Shown here piece after piece: positions 41,533 through 50,259 of a stretch of 64,000 nt of DNA (position 1 is its first letter; each line of letters begins with the position of its first letter). Position numbers and translations under genes: made by a program. This DNA is from Halorientalis sp. LT38. Its GTDB lineage: Archaea; Halobacteriota; Halobacteria; Halobacteriales; Haloarculaceae. The stretch is taken from positions 3,224,001-3,288,000 of the forward strand of contig NZ_JAYEZN010000001.1 in NCBI RefSeq assembly GCF_037031225.1, given 5' to 3'. Below the pieces are notes generated by a model. That model made no database searches and was not told the DNA's origin. It saw nothing but the letters and a program-made list of their open reading frames with translations.

Positions 41533-42480
41533 TCACTCCCCGTCGAGGGACTCGATGTCGATGGTGACCGTCCCGTCGTCGTCGCGGGTGGGCACGCTGG
41601 TGTCGGCGACGTTCTCGAGGGCCGTGCCCGCGTGGGAGACGAGCATCTCCAGCAGCGACCTCGTCTCCTCGCTGAGGCCGTCGTCCCCGCGGTCGAGGGC
41701 GACGATGGCCGTCGTGGTGGTGTCCGTCTCGCTGACCAGCACGGTCAGGACGCGTTTCACGTCACCGGGGAGGCCCGGGGGCAGCCCCTTCGTGTGCGTG
41801 ACGACGGCGGCGCGCTCTGTCCCCTCTGCGAGGCCGGCCAGCGCGGCGACGGTCTCCTCGTCCACGCCGGCGATGGTGCTCTCGACGAGCGTGGCGAACC
41901 CTCCGCGGCGCTCGACGAACGCGACCTCGTGGAGTCCGACGAGGGTCGCGACCGCCTCGACGCAGAGGGAACTCACTTCCTCGACCGTGGCCGACTCGTT
42001 GAGCGCGCGGCCGTAGTGGTTGGTGTCGGCGGCGCGGTTGGCGAAGGTCTCCATCCGGTCGCGCTGGCGCTGGAGTTCGTCCTCCTCGATCCGGCTGCGC
42101 GCGTCGTAGATGCCGACGAGAACGCCCGCCAGCGTCCCCGCGGTGACGTTGTCGACGGCGACGTAGGGGGCGGCGCCGAACACGTCGAAGCTCTCGGTGG
42201 CGACGTTCAGCGAGAAGAGGATCAGGGCGGTGATGGCCGCGAAGGCGACGGCGCCGCCGACGACCCACGCGCCGACGACGGTGCCGTAGTCGCCGTACTC
42301 CTCGGTCCGCGTGACCCAGACGCCGGCGTAGGTGATCGCTGCAGCCATCGCGAAGAAGGGCAGCAGGTCGACGGCGAAGCCGACCGTCGTGGACGTGCGG
42401 ACGGCGGCGTGGCCGACCTGGACGCCCGCGAGCAGCAGCCCGACCGCGGCGATCGCCGACCCCTGGAGCCGACGTTGCAT
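41533..42480 (-). CDS. four-helix membrane protein with a GAF-like domain
   Basis: A 315-residue protein. The first 130 residues hold four transmembrane helices (about 8-28, 36-55, 68-92 and 103-126). A short coiled coil follows (DARSRIEEDELQRQRDRMETFANRAA), then a domain with GAF-like outline (SLCVEAVATLVGLHEVAFV, AALDRGDDGLSEETRSLLEMLVSHAGTAL). It may sense a ligand or redox state but has no output domain. It lies on the opposite strand and interrupts the RNase P operon. A CCATAGAG box at about 42509-42517 and a GGAGGGTGA site precede the ATG. Confidence 0.7.
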   Translation of the reverse strand: MQRRLQGSAIAAVGLLLAGVQVGHAAVRTSTTVGFAVDLLPFFAMAAAITYAGVWVTRTEEYGDYGTVVGAWVVGGAVAFAAITALILFSLNVATESFDVFGAAPYVAVDNVTAGTLAGVLVGIYDARSRIEEDELQRQRDRMETFANRAADTNHYGRALNESATVEEVSSLCVEAVATLVGLHEVAFVERRGGFATLVESTIAGVDEETVAALAGLAEGTERAAVVTHTKGLPPGLPGDVKRVLTVLVSETDTTTTAIVALDRGDDGLSEETRSLLEMLVSHAGTALENVADTSVPTRDDDGTVTIDIESLDGE

Positions 42481-42579
42481 AGGATCCGATCACCCTCCTG
42501 ATAGTTGTCTCTATGGGTCGTTCTCGCCGTCGACTCGCGCTCCGAGGGGTTCATTTGGCCGGCGACCCCACTGTGGGGC

Positions 42580-43224
42580 ATGAAGAAGAGCCTCGAAGAA
42601 CACGCCGCCCGCTTCGACGAGAAGGCCGACGCGTACGACGACGAGGAGAGCGAGGAGTACCGCGCCTGCGCCGGCCTGGTCGTCGAGCACGCCGCGGCGA
42701 CGGCCGACGACGTGGTCCTCGATCTGGGCACCGGGACCGGCGCGATCGCGCTCCGGATCGCCCCCGACGCCGGCCGGGTGCTCGGCCGGGACATCAGCGA
42801 CGGGATGCTGGCGCAGGCCCGCGAGAAAGCCGCGGAGCGCGGGATCGAGAACGCGTCCTTCGGGACGGGTCGGTTCCGCGAACCGAACGTCGACGAACCG
42901 GTGGACGTGGTGACCTCGAACTTCGCGATGCATCACCTGAGCGACGCCGAGAAGCGCGAGGCCATCGACGTGATCGCCGGCCTCGAACCCGACCGGTTCG
43001 TGCTGGGCGACGTGATGTTCTTCGGGGAACCCGACCCCGAAGAGCCGTTCTACAGCCCCGAGGTGGACGACCCGGCGACCGTCGGCGTGCTGGCGGACGC
43101 CCTGACGGACGCGGGCTTCTCCCTGACGGCCGTCGAGCGCGTCCACGACCAGGTGGGCGTGCTGGTGGCCGAGCGGGTCCCAGCGGAGGCGGCCGAGCCC
43201 GTCGACGCAACGGAGGAGTCGTGA
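42580..43224 (+). CDS. class I SAM-dependent methyltransferase
   Basis: A 214-residue methyltransferase with motif I VLDLGTGTGAIALRIA, then VLGRDISDGMLAQAREKA and MHHLSDAEKREAIDVI. It resembles the archaeal RNase P-neighbour methyltransferases; the substrate is unknown, perhaps an RNA or lipid. The ATG at 42580 is favoured by a TTCATTTGG box about 27 bases upstream. Its end overlaps the GTG of rnp2 (GTGA), so methyltransferase, Pop5 and proteasome alpha probably form one operon. Confidence 0.85.
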   Translation: MKKSLEEHAARFDEKADAYDDEESEEYRACAGLVVEHAAATADDVVLDLGTGTGAIALRIAPDAGRVLGRDISDGMLAQAREKAAERGIENASFGTGRFREPNVDEPVDVVTSNFAMHHLSDAEKREAIDVIAGLEPDRFVLGDVMFFGEPDPEEPFYSPEVDDPATVGVLADALTDAGFSLTAVERVHDQVGVLVAERVPAEAAEPVDATEES

Positions 43225-43697
43225 AGCACCTTCCCAAACACCTCCGGCCGCGGTGGCGGTACCTGGCGGTGGCCATCGAGGGGTGGCCCGACGCGGAGTT
43301 CGAGCGCGGGGACTTCCAGCGCCACCTCTGGTACGCCGCCCAGAACCTGCTGGGCGACGCGGCCAGCGCGGACGTGGACCTGACGGTGGTCCGGTTCGAG
43401 TTCGGCGAGGGCGACGGCTGGGCGGCGGTCCGGACGCGCCGCGACGAGGTCGACAGGGCCCGGGCCGCGGTGGCGAGCGTCGACGCGGTGGACGGCCATC
43501 CAGTTGGGGTGCGAGTGGCGGGCGTGAGCGGGACGGTCCGTGCCTGTGAGGAAAAGTATATACGAAACGCTCCGGAATCGACGAAGGAGAGAACGGTCGA
43601 CTTCGCGGACGCCGAGCGGACCGCAACGGTGCGGGACGGGCGGGTGGACGTGCCGGTCGATTCGGCGTTCGCGGGCGCGACGAAACGCGATTTGTAA
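43221..43697 (+). CDS. rnp2: RNase P protein component 2 (Pop5)
   Basis: A 158-residue Pop5/Rpp14-family protein, the partner of Rpp30 in archaeal RNase P. The core has KHLPKHLRPRWRYLAVAIE, QRHLWYAAQNLLGDAASADV and LTVVRFEFGEGDGWAAVRTR. The C-terminal extension (CEEKYIRNAPESTKER...) is typical of haloarchaea. Its start GTG overlaps the methyltransferase stop, and psmA follows after two bases. A TATA-like AAGTATATACG lies inside the gene at 43554-43564. Confidence 0.9.
   Translation: MKHLPKHLRPRWRYLAVAIEGWPDAEFERGDFQRHLWYAAQNLLGDAASADVDLTVVRFEFGEGDGWAAVRTRRDEVDRARAAVASVDAVDGHPVGVRVAGVSGTVRACEEKYIRNAPESTKERTVDFADAERTATVRDGRVDVPVDSAFAGATKRDL
43554..43564 (+). promoter_or_regulatory. possible internal promoter before psmA
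   Basis: AAGTATATACG is a conspicuous AT-rich block inside rnp2 that matches the TATA consensus. It would start transcription about 120 bases before psmA. It also encodes conserved Tyr and Ile residues (EKYIRN), so coding constraint may explain it. Confidence 0.3.
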
Positions 43698-43699
43698 CC

Positions 43700-44509
43700 A
43701 TGCAGGGACAATCACAACAGCAGGCGTACGACCGCGGTATCACCATCTTCTCCCCCGACGGCCGGCTCTACCAGGTCGAGTACGCGCGGGAGGCCGTCAA
43801 GCGGGGGACCGCGTCCATCGGCATCCGCGCCGCCGACGGCGTCGTCCTCGCGGTGGACAAGCGCATCCGGTCGCCGCTGATGGAGCGGTCGAGCGTCGAG
43901 AAACTCCACAAGGCCGACGATCACATCGGCATCGCCAGCGCCGGCCACGTGGCCGACGCGCGCCAGTTGATCGACTTCGCGCGCCGCAACGCGCAGATCA
44001 ACCAGCTGCGCTACGGCGAGCCAATCGGCGTCGAGACGCTGACCAAGGAGGTCACCGATCACATCCAGCAGTACACCCAGATCGGCGGCGCCCGCCCGTT
44101 CGGCGTCGCGCTGATCGTCGGCGGGATCAACCAGCACGGCGAACCCCGCCTCTACGAGACCGACCCCTCCGGGACGCCCTACGAGTGGAAGGCCCTCGCC
44201 GTCGGGGCCGACCGAAGTGAAGTGCGGGACTACCTGGAGGAGCACTACGACGAAGGGATCGACCTAGACGAGGCCGTCGGGCTCGCGCTGGAGGCGCTTG
44301 GCTCGGTCAACGACGGCGAACTCCGGCCCGAGGCCGTCGGGCTGGCGACCGTCGGCGTCGAGGACCGGACCTACCGCCGGCTGACCGACGACGAGGTCGA
44401 GGACTACCTCCTCGATCTGGAGATGCTCGCGACGGACGACGACAGTGACGCGGACGAGGACGACGAGACGGCGGCAGACGACGCGGCGGGCGACGCCGAC
44501 GAGGAGTAG
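43700..44509 (+). CDS. psmA: proteasome alpha subunit
   Basis: A 269-residue alpha subunit of the 20S proteasome, with the N-terminal gate and signature RGITIFSPDGRLYQVEYARE, GTASIGIRAADGVVLAVDKR, and PFGVALIVGGINQHGEPRLYE. It lacks the catalytic Thr of beta subunits, as expected. The last 30 residues are an acidic tail (residues about 240-269) usual in haloarchaeal PsmA. Two bases separate it from rnp2, so it shares that operon; SBDS follows under its own promoter. Confidence 0.97.
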   Translation: MQGQSQQQAYDRGITIFSPDGRLYQVEYAREAVKRGTASIGIRAADGVVLAVDKRIRSPLMERSSVEKLHKADDHIGIASAGHVADARQLIDFARRNAQINQLRYGEPIGVETLTKEVTDHIQQYTQIGGARPFGVALIVGGINQHGEPRLYETDPSGTPYEWKALAVGADRSEVRDYLEEHYDEGIDLDEAVGLALEALGSVNDGELRPEAVGLATVGVEDRTYRRLTDDEVEDYLLDLEMLATDDDSDADEDDETAADDAAGDADEE

Positions 44510-44607
44510 CCCGGCACGGGAGCGGCCGCCCGAATCTGGTCAGGCCCGAAGAAATCCCGGCGGGACGCCGGGAAACACCTTTGACCCGGGCCGCACAACC
44601 TGCGGGT

Positions 44608-45333
44608 ATGATATCGCTCGACGAGGCGGTGACGGCCCGGCTCGAATCTCACGGGCAGCGATTCGAGGTGTTGGTCGACCCGGACGCGGCGCTGGCGATC
44701 AAACGGGGGGAGTTCGACGGCGATCTCGAGGACGTCATCGCCGCGGAGGACGTCTTCGAGAACGCCGACCGCGGGGATCGCCCGCCGGAGGACGCACTCG
44801 AGGAAGTGTTCGGAACGACCGACCCCCTGGAGATCATCCCCGACGTCATCCGCGACGGGGAGATCCAGATCACGGCCGAGCAGCGCCGCGAGATGCAGGA
44901 ACAGAAGCACAAACAGCTCGTCCAGCACATCACCCGCAACGCGGTCAACCCGCAGATGGACGACGCGCCCCACCCGCCCGACCGCATCGAGAGCGCCCTC
45001 GAGGAGGCCGGGTTCAAGATCGATCCGATGGAGCCCGTCGAGAACCAGGTCGACGAGGCGCTGGACCTGCTGCGCCCGGTGATCCCCATCCGGTTCGACG
45101 AGATGACCGTCGCGGTTCAGGTCCCCCCGGACTACGCCGGATCGGCGCAGGCGCAGATCCGCCAGTTCGGCGACCTCGAACGCGAGGAGTGGCAGTCCGA
45201 CGGCTCCTGGGTCGGCGTGATCCAGTTCCCCGCCGGGATGCAAAACGAGTTCTACGACGTGGTCAACGAGCACACGAGCGGCGAGGCCGAGACCCGCATC
45301 ATCTCCGACGAGGACGACATCCAGACGCGCTAG
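44608..45333 (+). CDS. ribosome maturation protein SBDS
   Basis: A 241-residue SBDS family protein, needed for 60S-type subunit maturation. Three domains are readable: the FYSH domain (EAVTARLESHGQRFEVLVDPDAA, VEHIT.. region QHITRNAVNPQMD), the central helical domain around PPDRIESALEEAGFKIDP and the ferredoxin-like C-terminus with PIRFDEMTVAVQVPPDYAGSA. The ATG at 44608 is 28 bases after an ACCTTTGAC box. In many archaea the exosome genes follow SBDS; here the next gene is an S49 protease. Confidence 0.93.
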   Translation: MISLDEAVTARLESHGQRFEVLVDPDAALAIKRGEFDGDLEDVIAAEDVFENADRGDRPPEDALEEVFGTTDPLEIIPDVIRDGEIQITAEQRREMQEQKHKQLVQHITRNAVNPQMDDAPHPPDRIESALEEAGFKIDPMEPVENQVDEALDLLRPVIPIRFDEMTVAVQVPPDYAGSAQAQIRQFGDLEREEWQSDGSWVGVIQFPAGMQNEFYDVVNEHTSGEAETRIISDEDDIQTR

Positions 45334-45411
45334 CGACACGACAACTGCCCTGAGATATCACTCGCGACGAACGGCCGCCGTCTCCGTGAACGGTCGGGAA
45401 CGAGTTGTTAG

Positions 45412-45421
45412 TTTCATAAAC
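45412..45421 (+). promoter_or_regulatory. TATA box of the S49 protease operon
   Basis: TTTCATAAAC is the most AT-rich part of the 120-base gap after SBDS. The predicted leader is about 13 bases to the ATG at 45457. Confidence 0.5.
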
Positions 45422-45456
45422 CTTCTACGCGAGTATCCCGATTCGCCGACTGCATC

Positions 45457-46386
45457 ATGTCAACTGATGATAAGGCGGCTGGCACGTCCGCGTGGCTGTA
45501 CGCGGGCGTCGCGGTCGCCGCCGTCCTGATCGGCGCCGTCCTCGCCCCCCACGCGATGCAGCTCACGCAGGGGATCGGCGGGGGCGCGCCCGACTCGGTC
45601 GCGGTGATCTCCGTCGACGGCCCGATCACCAGTTCGACGGCGGACCAGCTGAGCGCGGACCTGCGCGAGGCCCGCCAGAACGAGTCGATACAGGCGGTCG
45701 TCCTCCGGGTCGACAGCCCCGGGGGCACCGTCCCCGCGAGCGAGTCGCTCTACCTCGCGGTGAACCGAACCACGGCGGCCGGTATCCCGGTCGTCGCGAG
45801 CGTCACCGGCACCGGCGCCTCCGGCGGCTACATGGCGATGCTGCCCGCCAGCGACATCTACGTCACCCCCGGCTCGATGGTCGGGAGCGTCGGCGTGATC
45901 GGCACGCAGCCGTCGAGCGCCGGCGGCGGCAGCCAGATCATCTCCGGACCGGACAAGGGCGCCGGCGGCACGCAGGCGGAGTTCCGCGACCGCGTGGAGC
46001 TGCTCCGCCAGGAGTTCGTCGGGATGGTCTACGACCACCGCGGCGACCGGCTCGACCTGACGCGCGAGCAGGTCTCCTACGCGAAGGTCTACGCCGGCGC
46101 GGAGGCCACCCGCAACGGCGTGGCCGACGAGATCGGGGGCACCGACGCGGCGATCCAGCAGGCGGCCGACGAGGCCGGCCTGGAGGACTACGGCGTCGTC
46201 CGGATGGAGCCGCCCGAACAGCCCGGGCTGGGGCTCATCCTGGGCAGCCAGAACGGCACCGGCGACCGGACGGTCGTCGTCGAGGACAGTCCTTTCGACT
46301 ACGAGGGCGTCCAGACGCCCCAGTACCTGGCGCTGTACGGCACACCGGAGACCGCGGAGACCGGGGAGGTGAGCGCCGATGACTGA
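45457..46386 (+). CDS. S49-family (SppA-like) membrane serine protease
   Basis: A 309-residue protease with one N-terminal transmembrane segment (about 14-34). The ClpP/crotonase-like fold shows VVLRVDSPGGTVPASESL; the nucleophile is Ser122 in GASGGYM, and the general-base Lys167 in ISGPDKGAGG, equivalent to the Ser/Lys dyad of bacterial SppA. It probably clears signal peptides or other membrane peptides. The gene overlaps the next by eight bases, so the DUF4350 protein may be its partner. Confidence 0.85.
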   Translation: MSTDDKAAGTSAWLYAGVAVAAVLIGAVLAPHAMQLTQGIGGGAPDSVAVISVDGPITSSTADQLSADLREARQNESIQAVVLRVDSPGGTVPASESLYLAVNRTTAAGIPVVASVTGTGASGGYMAMLPASDIYVTPGSMVGSVGVIGTQPSSAGGGSQIISGPDKGAGGTQAEFRDRVELLRQEFVGMVYDHRGDRLDLTREQVSYAKVYAGAEATRNGVADEIGGTDAAIQQAADEAGLEDYGVVRMEPPEQPGLGLILGSQNGTGDRTVVVEDSPFDYEGVQTPQYLALYGTPETAETGEVSADD

Positions 46387-47479
46387 CCTCTCCCGCCTCG
46401 TCGGCGTCTTCGTCGCCGTCCTGGCGCTGGTGCTGGTCGTGGCCGCGGCCGCCCCGCTGCTGGCCTCGCCCGGGGGAGAGGCGAACCCGCAGCCCCAGAA
46501 CCCGGACGCGTTCCAGCCCGATCGGATCGTCCCCGAGGACGTGAACAGCAGCGGGTCGGTCAAAGTCGACGCGGACGCCGAGGGGCAGGTCGTGCTGATC
46601 GACCGCGCCCACGGCAACGACTTCGACCGCGAGGAGATCCAGCCGCTCGTGGAAGCGCTCGTCCGGAACGGCCACGAAGTGCGGTTCCACGGCGGCGGTC
46701 CGGGCGGCGCCGGGTCTGCCGGTCCCGGGAGCGAGAGCCCGCTCAACCGGTCGCTGCGCGAGGCCGACGCGTTCGTCGTGATCTCGCCCGACCGGCCCTT
46801 CGCGGACCCCGAACGCCGCGGCGTAGCCGACTTCGCCGACCGCGGCGGTCGCCTCGTCATGCTCGGCGAACCCACGTCGTCTGCTCCGACCGTCAGCAGC
46901 CTGTTCGGGCCCCCGATGGACCAGTCGGCGACGAGCCAGATGGCGTCGCTGTCCTCCCGGTTCGGCATGGGACTGGGCACCGGCTATCTCTACAACATGT
47001 ACGAGAACGGGAACAACTTCCAGAACGTCTACGCCACGGCGGCCGGCGAGGGCCCGCTCACCGAGGGCGTCGATCGGGTGCTGTTCGACCGAGCAACCGC
47101 CCTCAGCGTCGGCGGCGACGCATCGGTGGCGCTCTCGGCCGGCGACCGGAGCGCGCTGTCGACGACGCGACGACAGGGGGAGTTCCCGGTGGCCGCGACC
47201 AGCGGGGACGTGGCACTGATCGGTGACACGTCCTTCCTCACGCCGTCGAACTATCGGGCCGCGGACAACGAAGTGCTGATCGGAAACCTGGCCTCGTTCC
47301 TGGTCTCCGGCGACAAGCAGCCGAAACCGGACCCGGCAGGCCCGCAGGGCCCGGGCGTCGGCCCCGGTCCGCAACCGCCGCGCCCGCCGGCGGTCGAGCA
47401 GCCGCCGACCAACGAGACGATCCCGATGCCGCCGGGACGGACGCCACCGGGGACGACCGTGACCCCCGCCGCCCCGTAG
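46379..47479 (+). CDS. DUF4350-domain secreted protein
   Basis: A 366-residue protein with an N-terminal hydrophobic anchor (about 6-26), a domain of the DUF4350 type (VVLIDRAHGNDFDREEIQPL, then AFVVISPDRPFADPERRGVADFAD and GGRLVMLGEP), and a long C-terminal Pro/Gly-rich tail. The glutamine-amidotransferase-like fold of this group is thought to be non-catalytic. It overlaps the S49 protease gene, so the pair is likely one functional unit at the membrane surface. Confidence 0.75.
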   Translation: MTDLSRLVGVFVAVLALVLVVAAAAPLLASPGGEANPQPQNPDAFQPDRIVPEDVNSSGSVKVDADAEGQVVLIDRAHGNDFDREEIQPLVEALVRNGHEVRFHGGGPGGAGSAGPGSESPLNRSLREADAFVVISPDRPFADPERRGVADFADRGGRLVMLGEPTSSAPTVSSLFGPPMDQSATSQMASLSSRFGMGLGTGYLYNMYENGNNFQNVYATAAGEGPLTEGVDRVLFDRATALSVGGDASVALSAGDRSALSTTRRQGEFPVAATSGDVALIGDTSFLTPSNYRAADNEVLIGNLASFLVSGDKQPKPDPAGPQGPGVGPGPQPPRPPAVEQPPTNETIPMPPGRTPPGTTVTPAAP

Positions 47480-47488
47480 AACCCGCGA

Positions 47489-47824
47489 TTATCCTTTTTT
47501 GAAGCCGACGAGGAAGCCGCCGGAGAAGCCAGCGGTCACCGGCAGCGCAGAGAGCAGGCTCATGATCCAGCCGGGCGCCTCTGCGGCTTCGCTCGCGCCA
47601 TCGCTCGCCGCCCCCGAGATCGCGCTCCAGTCGACCGTCAGGACGCCCTTCGTCTCGAGGAACTTGAACAGCGCCAGTTCGAGCCCGACGATCACGGCGA
47701 TGATCTTCGCGATCTTCTTGGCGGCGAACCCGATGATACCCCCGATGACCGCACCACCCCCGACCTCGATGCCGATCTGCTGGGGGTCCAGCCCGGCGAT
47801 CTGCAGCAACGTTGGGTCTACCAT
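47489..47824 (-). CDS. FUN14-family membrane protein
   Basis: A 111-residue FUN14 protein. It begins MVDPTLLQIAGLDPQQIGIE and contains GGGAVIGGIIGFAAKKIAKI, with two or three transmembrane segments and the C-terminal GGFLVGFKKG end typical of the family. The ATG at 47824 is confirmed by a TATA box 27-30 bases upstream; codons further up would precede the start point. The role of archaeal FUN14 proteins is unknown. It is divergent from hflX. Confidence 0.88.
   Translation of the reverse strand: MVDPTLLQIAGLDPQQIGIEVGGGAVIGGIIGFAAKKIAKIIAVIVGLELALFKFLETKGVLTVDWSAISGAASDGASEAAEAPGWIMSLLSALPVTAGFSGGFLVGFKKG
47495..47500 (+). terminator. oligo-T run after the DUF4350 gene
   Basis: Six Ts lie 16 bases after the TAG of the plus-strand gene. 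Archaeal transcription ends at such U-runs. The same bases encode Lys-Lys at the end of the convergent FUN14 gene. Confidence 0.45.
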
Positions 47825-47850
47825 GTCACGTCGAATATCTGAATACGCCG

Positions 47851-47858
47851 ATATAAGG
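47851..47858 (-). promoter_or_regulatory. TATA box of the FUN14 gene
   Basis: The minus strand reads CCTTATAT, about 30 bases before the ATG at 47824; a leaderless message is predicted. The remaining 160 bases up to the hflX promoter show no feature I can name. Confidence 0.6.
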
Positions 47859-48020
47859 CTTTTGTGCGCGTATCGCCCGCTGACCCAGCGTCTGACGCCG
47901 TCCCCGTCGGGGATATCTGGCGGTCGATACGATCCGGAAGAGCGCGGCCGCTCCAGACGTAATCCCGGAGGCAAGGACCGACGGACCGAACCGAAACCGC
48001 GGGACGGCGTTCGTCCCTGT

Positions 48021-48030
48021 GTTTAAATAC
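48021..48030 (+). promoter_or_regulatory. TATA box of hflX
   Basis: GTTTAAATAC is a near-consensus archaeal TATA box, centred about 29 bases before the GTG at 48054. It supports that GTG as a leaderless start. Confidence 0.65.
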
Positions 48031-48053
48031 CACCGAGCCGTACACACTGGTAA

Positions 48054-49370
48054 GTGACGGCGACACAAACCGAGACGGAGCGAGCGGTCATCGCAAAGCG
48101 CGTGGACTCGGGGACGGCCGACACCGGGGAGATACGCGAACTCGCACGAGCGGCCGGCTACGAGGTCGTCGGCGAAGTGACCCAGACCCGGACCGAGGAT
48201 CCCGCGATGCACTTCGGGGAGGGGAAGGCCGCGACGCTCGCGCGGACGGCCGCCCGCGAGGACGCGACGGTCGTCATCTTCGACAACAAGCTCGGTCCCT
48301 ACCAGACCTACAACCTCGGGAACGAGCTGCCCGACGACGTGCGAGTGATCGACCGGTTCCGGCTCATCCTCGAGATCTTCGGCCAGCGCGCACAGACCCG
48401 GAAGGCCCAGCTACAGGTCGAACTCGCGGAGCTGCGATACGAACTCCCCCGCGCCGAGGCCAAGGCCAGTCTGGCGAAACGCGAGGAACGGCCCGGCTTC
48501 ATGGGGCTGGGCGAGTACGACGAGAGCCGGGAACGGGACATCAAGGCCCGCATCTCCCGCATCCGGGACGAACTCGAGGACATCGAACAGACCGAGCAAC
48601 ACCGGCGCGAACAGCGCCGTGAGTCGGGGTTCGACCTCGTCGCCATGGCCGGGTACACCAACGCCGGCAAGTCGACCCTCTTGCGCCGGCTGGCGGAGGA
48701 CCTCGATATCGACGAGAACGAGGAGTTGCATCCGGACCTCGACACGACCGCCGAGAGCGAGGACCGACTGTTCACGACGCTCGGGACGACGACGCGGCGG
48801 GCCGACATGGACCGCCGGGACGTGCTCGTCACCGACACGGTCGGGTTCATCACGGACCTGCCCCACTGGCTCGTCGAGTCGTTCAAGTCGACGCTCGACG
48901 CCGTCTACCGCGCGGATCTCGTCTTGCTGGTTGTCGACGTGAGCGAACCGACCGAACAGATCCGCGAGAAACTCGTCACCTCCCACGACACGCTCTCGGA
49001 GCGCAATCAGGCCCCCATCGTGACGGTGCTGAACAAGATCGACCGGGTCGACGACGAGGAACTCGAGCGCAAACGAGAGGCGCTCTCCGCGCTGGCGCCC
49101 GATCCCGTGGCCGTCAGCGCCCGGGACGGCGAGAACGTCGCGGCGCTTCGTGACCGCATCGACCGGGAACTGCCCCCCTTCGAGCGCGAGCGTCTGGTGC
49201 TGCCGATGACCGACGAGACGATGAGCGTCGTCTCCTGGATCCACGACCACGCTCGCGTCGACGACGTCGACTACGGCGACCAGGTCGTCATCGAGTTCGA
49301 GGCGCGGCCGCGGATCGTCGAACAGTCCAGAGCGAAGGCGGGCGACCTCGTCGCGGCCGAGTCAGCCTAG
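48054..49370 (+). CDS. hflX: ribosome-associated GTPase HflX
   Basis: A 438-residue HflX. The N-terminal domain has LARAAGYEVVGEVTQTRTED and HFGEGKAATLAR, then a helical arm (residues about 115-195). The G domain carries G1 GYTNAGKST, G2/G3 with TTLGTTTRRADM and DTVGFI, and G4 NKID. HflX splits stalled ribosomes and is heat-shock linked in bacteria. The last nine bases overlap the end of an HtpX protease gene on the other strand. Confidence 0.94.
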   Translation: MTATQTETERAVIAKRVDSGTADTGEIRELARAAGYEVVGEVTQTRTEDPAMHFGEGKAATLARTAAREDATVVIFDNKLGPYQTYNLGNELPDDVRVIDRFRLILEIFGQRAQTRKAQLQVELAELRYELPRAEAKASLAKREERPGFMGLGEYDESRERDIKARISRIRDELEDIEQTEQHRREQRRESGFDLVAMAGYTNAGKSTLLRRLAEDLDIDENEELHPDLDTTAESEDRLFTTLGTTTRRADMDRRDVLVTDTVGFITDLPHWLVESFKSTLDAVYRADLVLLVVDVSEPTEQIREKLVTSHDTLSERNQAPIVTVLNKIDRVDDEELERKREALSALAPDPVAVSARDGENVAALRDRIDRELPPFERERLVLPMTDETMSVVSWIHDHARVDDVDYGDQVVIEFEARPRIVEQSRAKAGDLVAAESA

Positions 49371-50192
49371 CAGCTGGGGTGCGAGTTTCGCGACGCGTTT
49401 CTCCATCGGCGGGTGCGTGGCGAACAGGATCGACAGCAGGCCGCGCTTCCCGCCGAAGATACAGAGCGCGCCGACGCGGTCGTCCACGTCCGGCGCCTGT
49501 TCGTGGTGACCGACCTCGTTGATCTTGACCAGCGCGCGAGCCAGCGCTTCCGGGTCGTCGGTGTAGGCCGCGGCGTCGTCGTCGGCGACGTACTCCCGGT
49601 AGCGGGAGATCGCGAGCACGAAGATCATCACGACGGCGTTGACGATGATACTGAGGACCCAGCCGATCAACGATCCGACGATGCTGTCGTCGGCCAGCGC
49701 GATCACGAAGAACACGAACATCGAGACGAGCGTCGCCACGGACTGCCCGAGCAACATCACGATGGAGTCACGGTTCTTGACGTGGGCGAGTTCGTGGGCG
49801 AGCACGCCCGCGAGTTCGTCGGTCTCCAGCAACTCGAGCAGCGTGTCGGAGACGACCACGACGCCGGCTCCCTTCCGGCCGACGGCGAAGGCGTTGGGCA
49901 CGCCCATCTGCCCGATCAGCAGTTTCGTGTCCTCGACGCCCATCTCGGCGCAGAGACGGTCGAACTCGGCCGCGATCTCCGGGTACTCCTCGCGCGGAAA
50001 CTCCTCGCCGCCGACGCTCCGGACGGCCATCCACTTCCCGAACTTGTACTGTCCGGCGACGAACAGCAGGGTGAGTCCGACCAGAATCGGCAGGTCGGCG
50101 AGCGGTTCGAGGACGGTCACCAGTCCGGCGTAGAACGCGAACAGGACGACGCCGGAGACGGCCATGCGTACTTTCAGGCCCGGATGTCGCAT
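49362..50192 (-). CDS. htpX: HtpX-type membrane zinc metalloprotease (copy 1)
   Basis: A 276-residue M48 peptidase with four hydrophobic segments (about 12-29, 36-52, 145-170 and 180-200) and the zinc motif HELAHVKNRD (His133, Glu134, His137). The third ligand is expected in the YREYVADDDA region. HtpX degrades misfolded membrane proteins. A TGATAAAG box (minus strand CTTTATCA) lies about 25 bases before the ATG. A second copy lies 300 bases upstream with a small membrane protein between. Confidence 0.92.
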   Translation of the reverse strand: MRHPGLKVRMAVSGVVLFAFYAGLVTVLEPLADLPILVGLTLLFVAGQYKFGKWMAVRSVGGEEFPREEYPEIAAEFDRLCAEMGVEDTKLLIGQMGVPNAFAVGRKGAGVVVVSDTLLELLETDELAGVLAHELAHVKNRDSIVMLLGQSVATLVSMFVFFVIALADDSIVGSLIGWVLSIIVNAVVMIFVLAISRYREYVADDDAAAYTDDPEALARALVKINEVGHHEQAPDVDDRVGALCIFGGKRGLLSILFATHPPMEKRVAKLAPQLLG

Positions 50193-50212
50193 GAACTGAC
50201 TGATTGATCGAA

Positions 50213-50220
50213 TGATAAAG
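50213..50220 (-). promoter_or_regulatory. TATA box of htpX copy 1
   Basis: The minus strand reads CTTTATCA, about 25 bases before the ATG at 50192, so this copy has its own promoter. Confidence 0.5.
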
Positions 50221-50259
50221 ACTATACCGTTCGTTTCGGCGACAGGAACGGCGGGTGCC

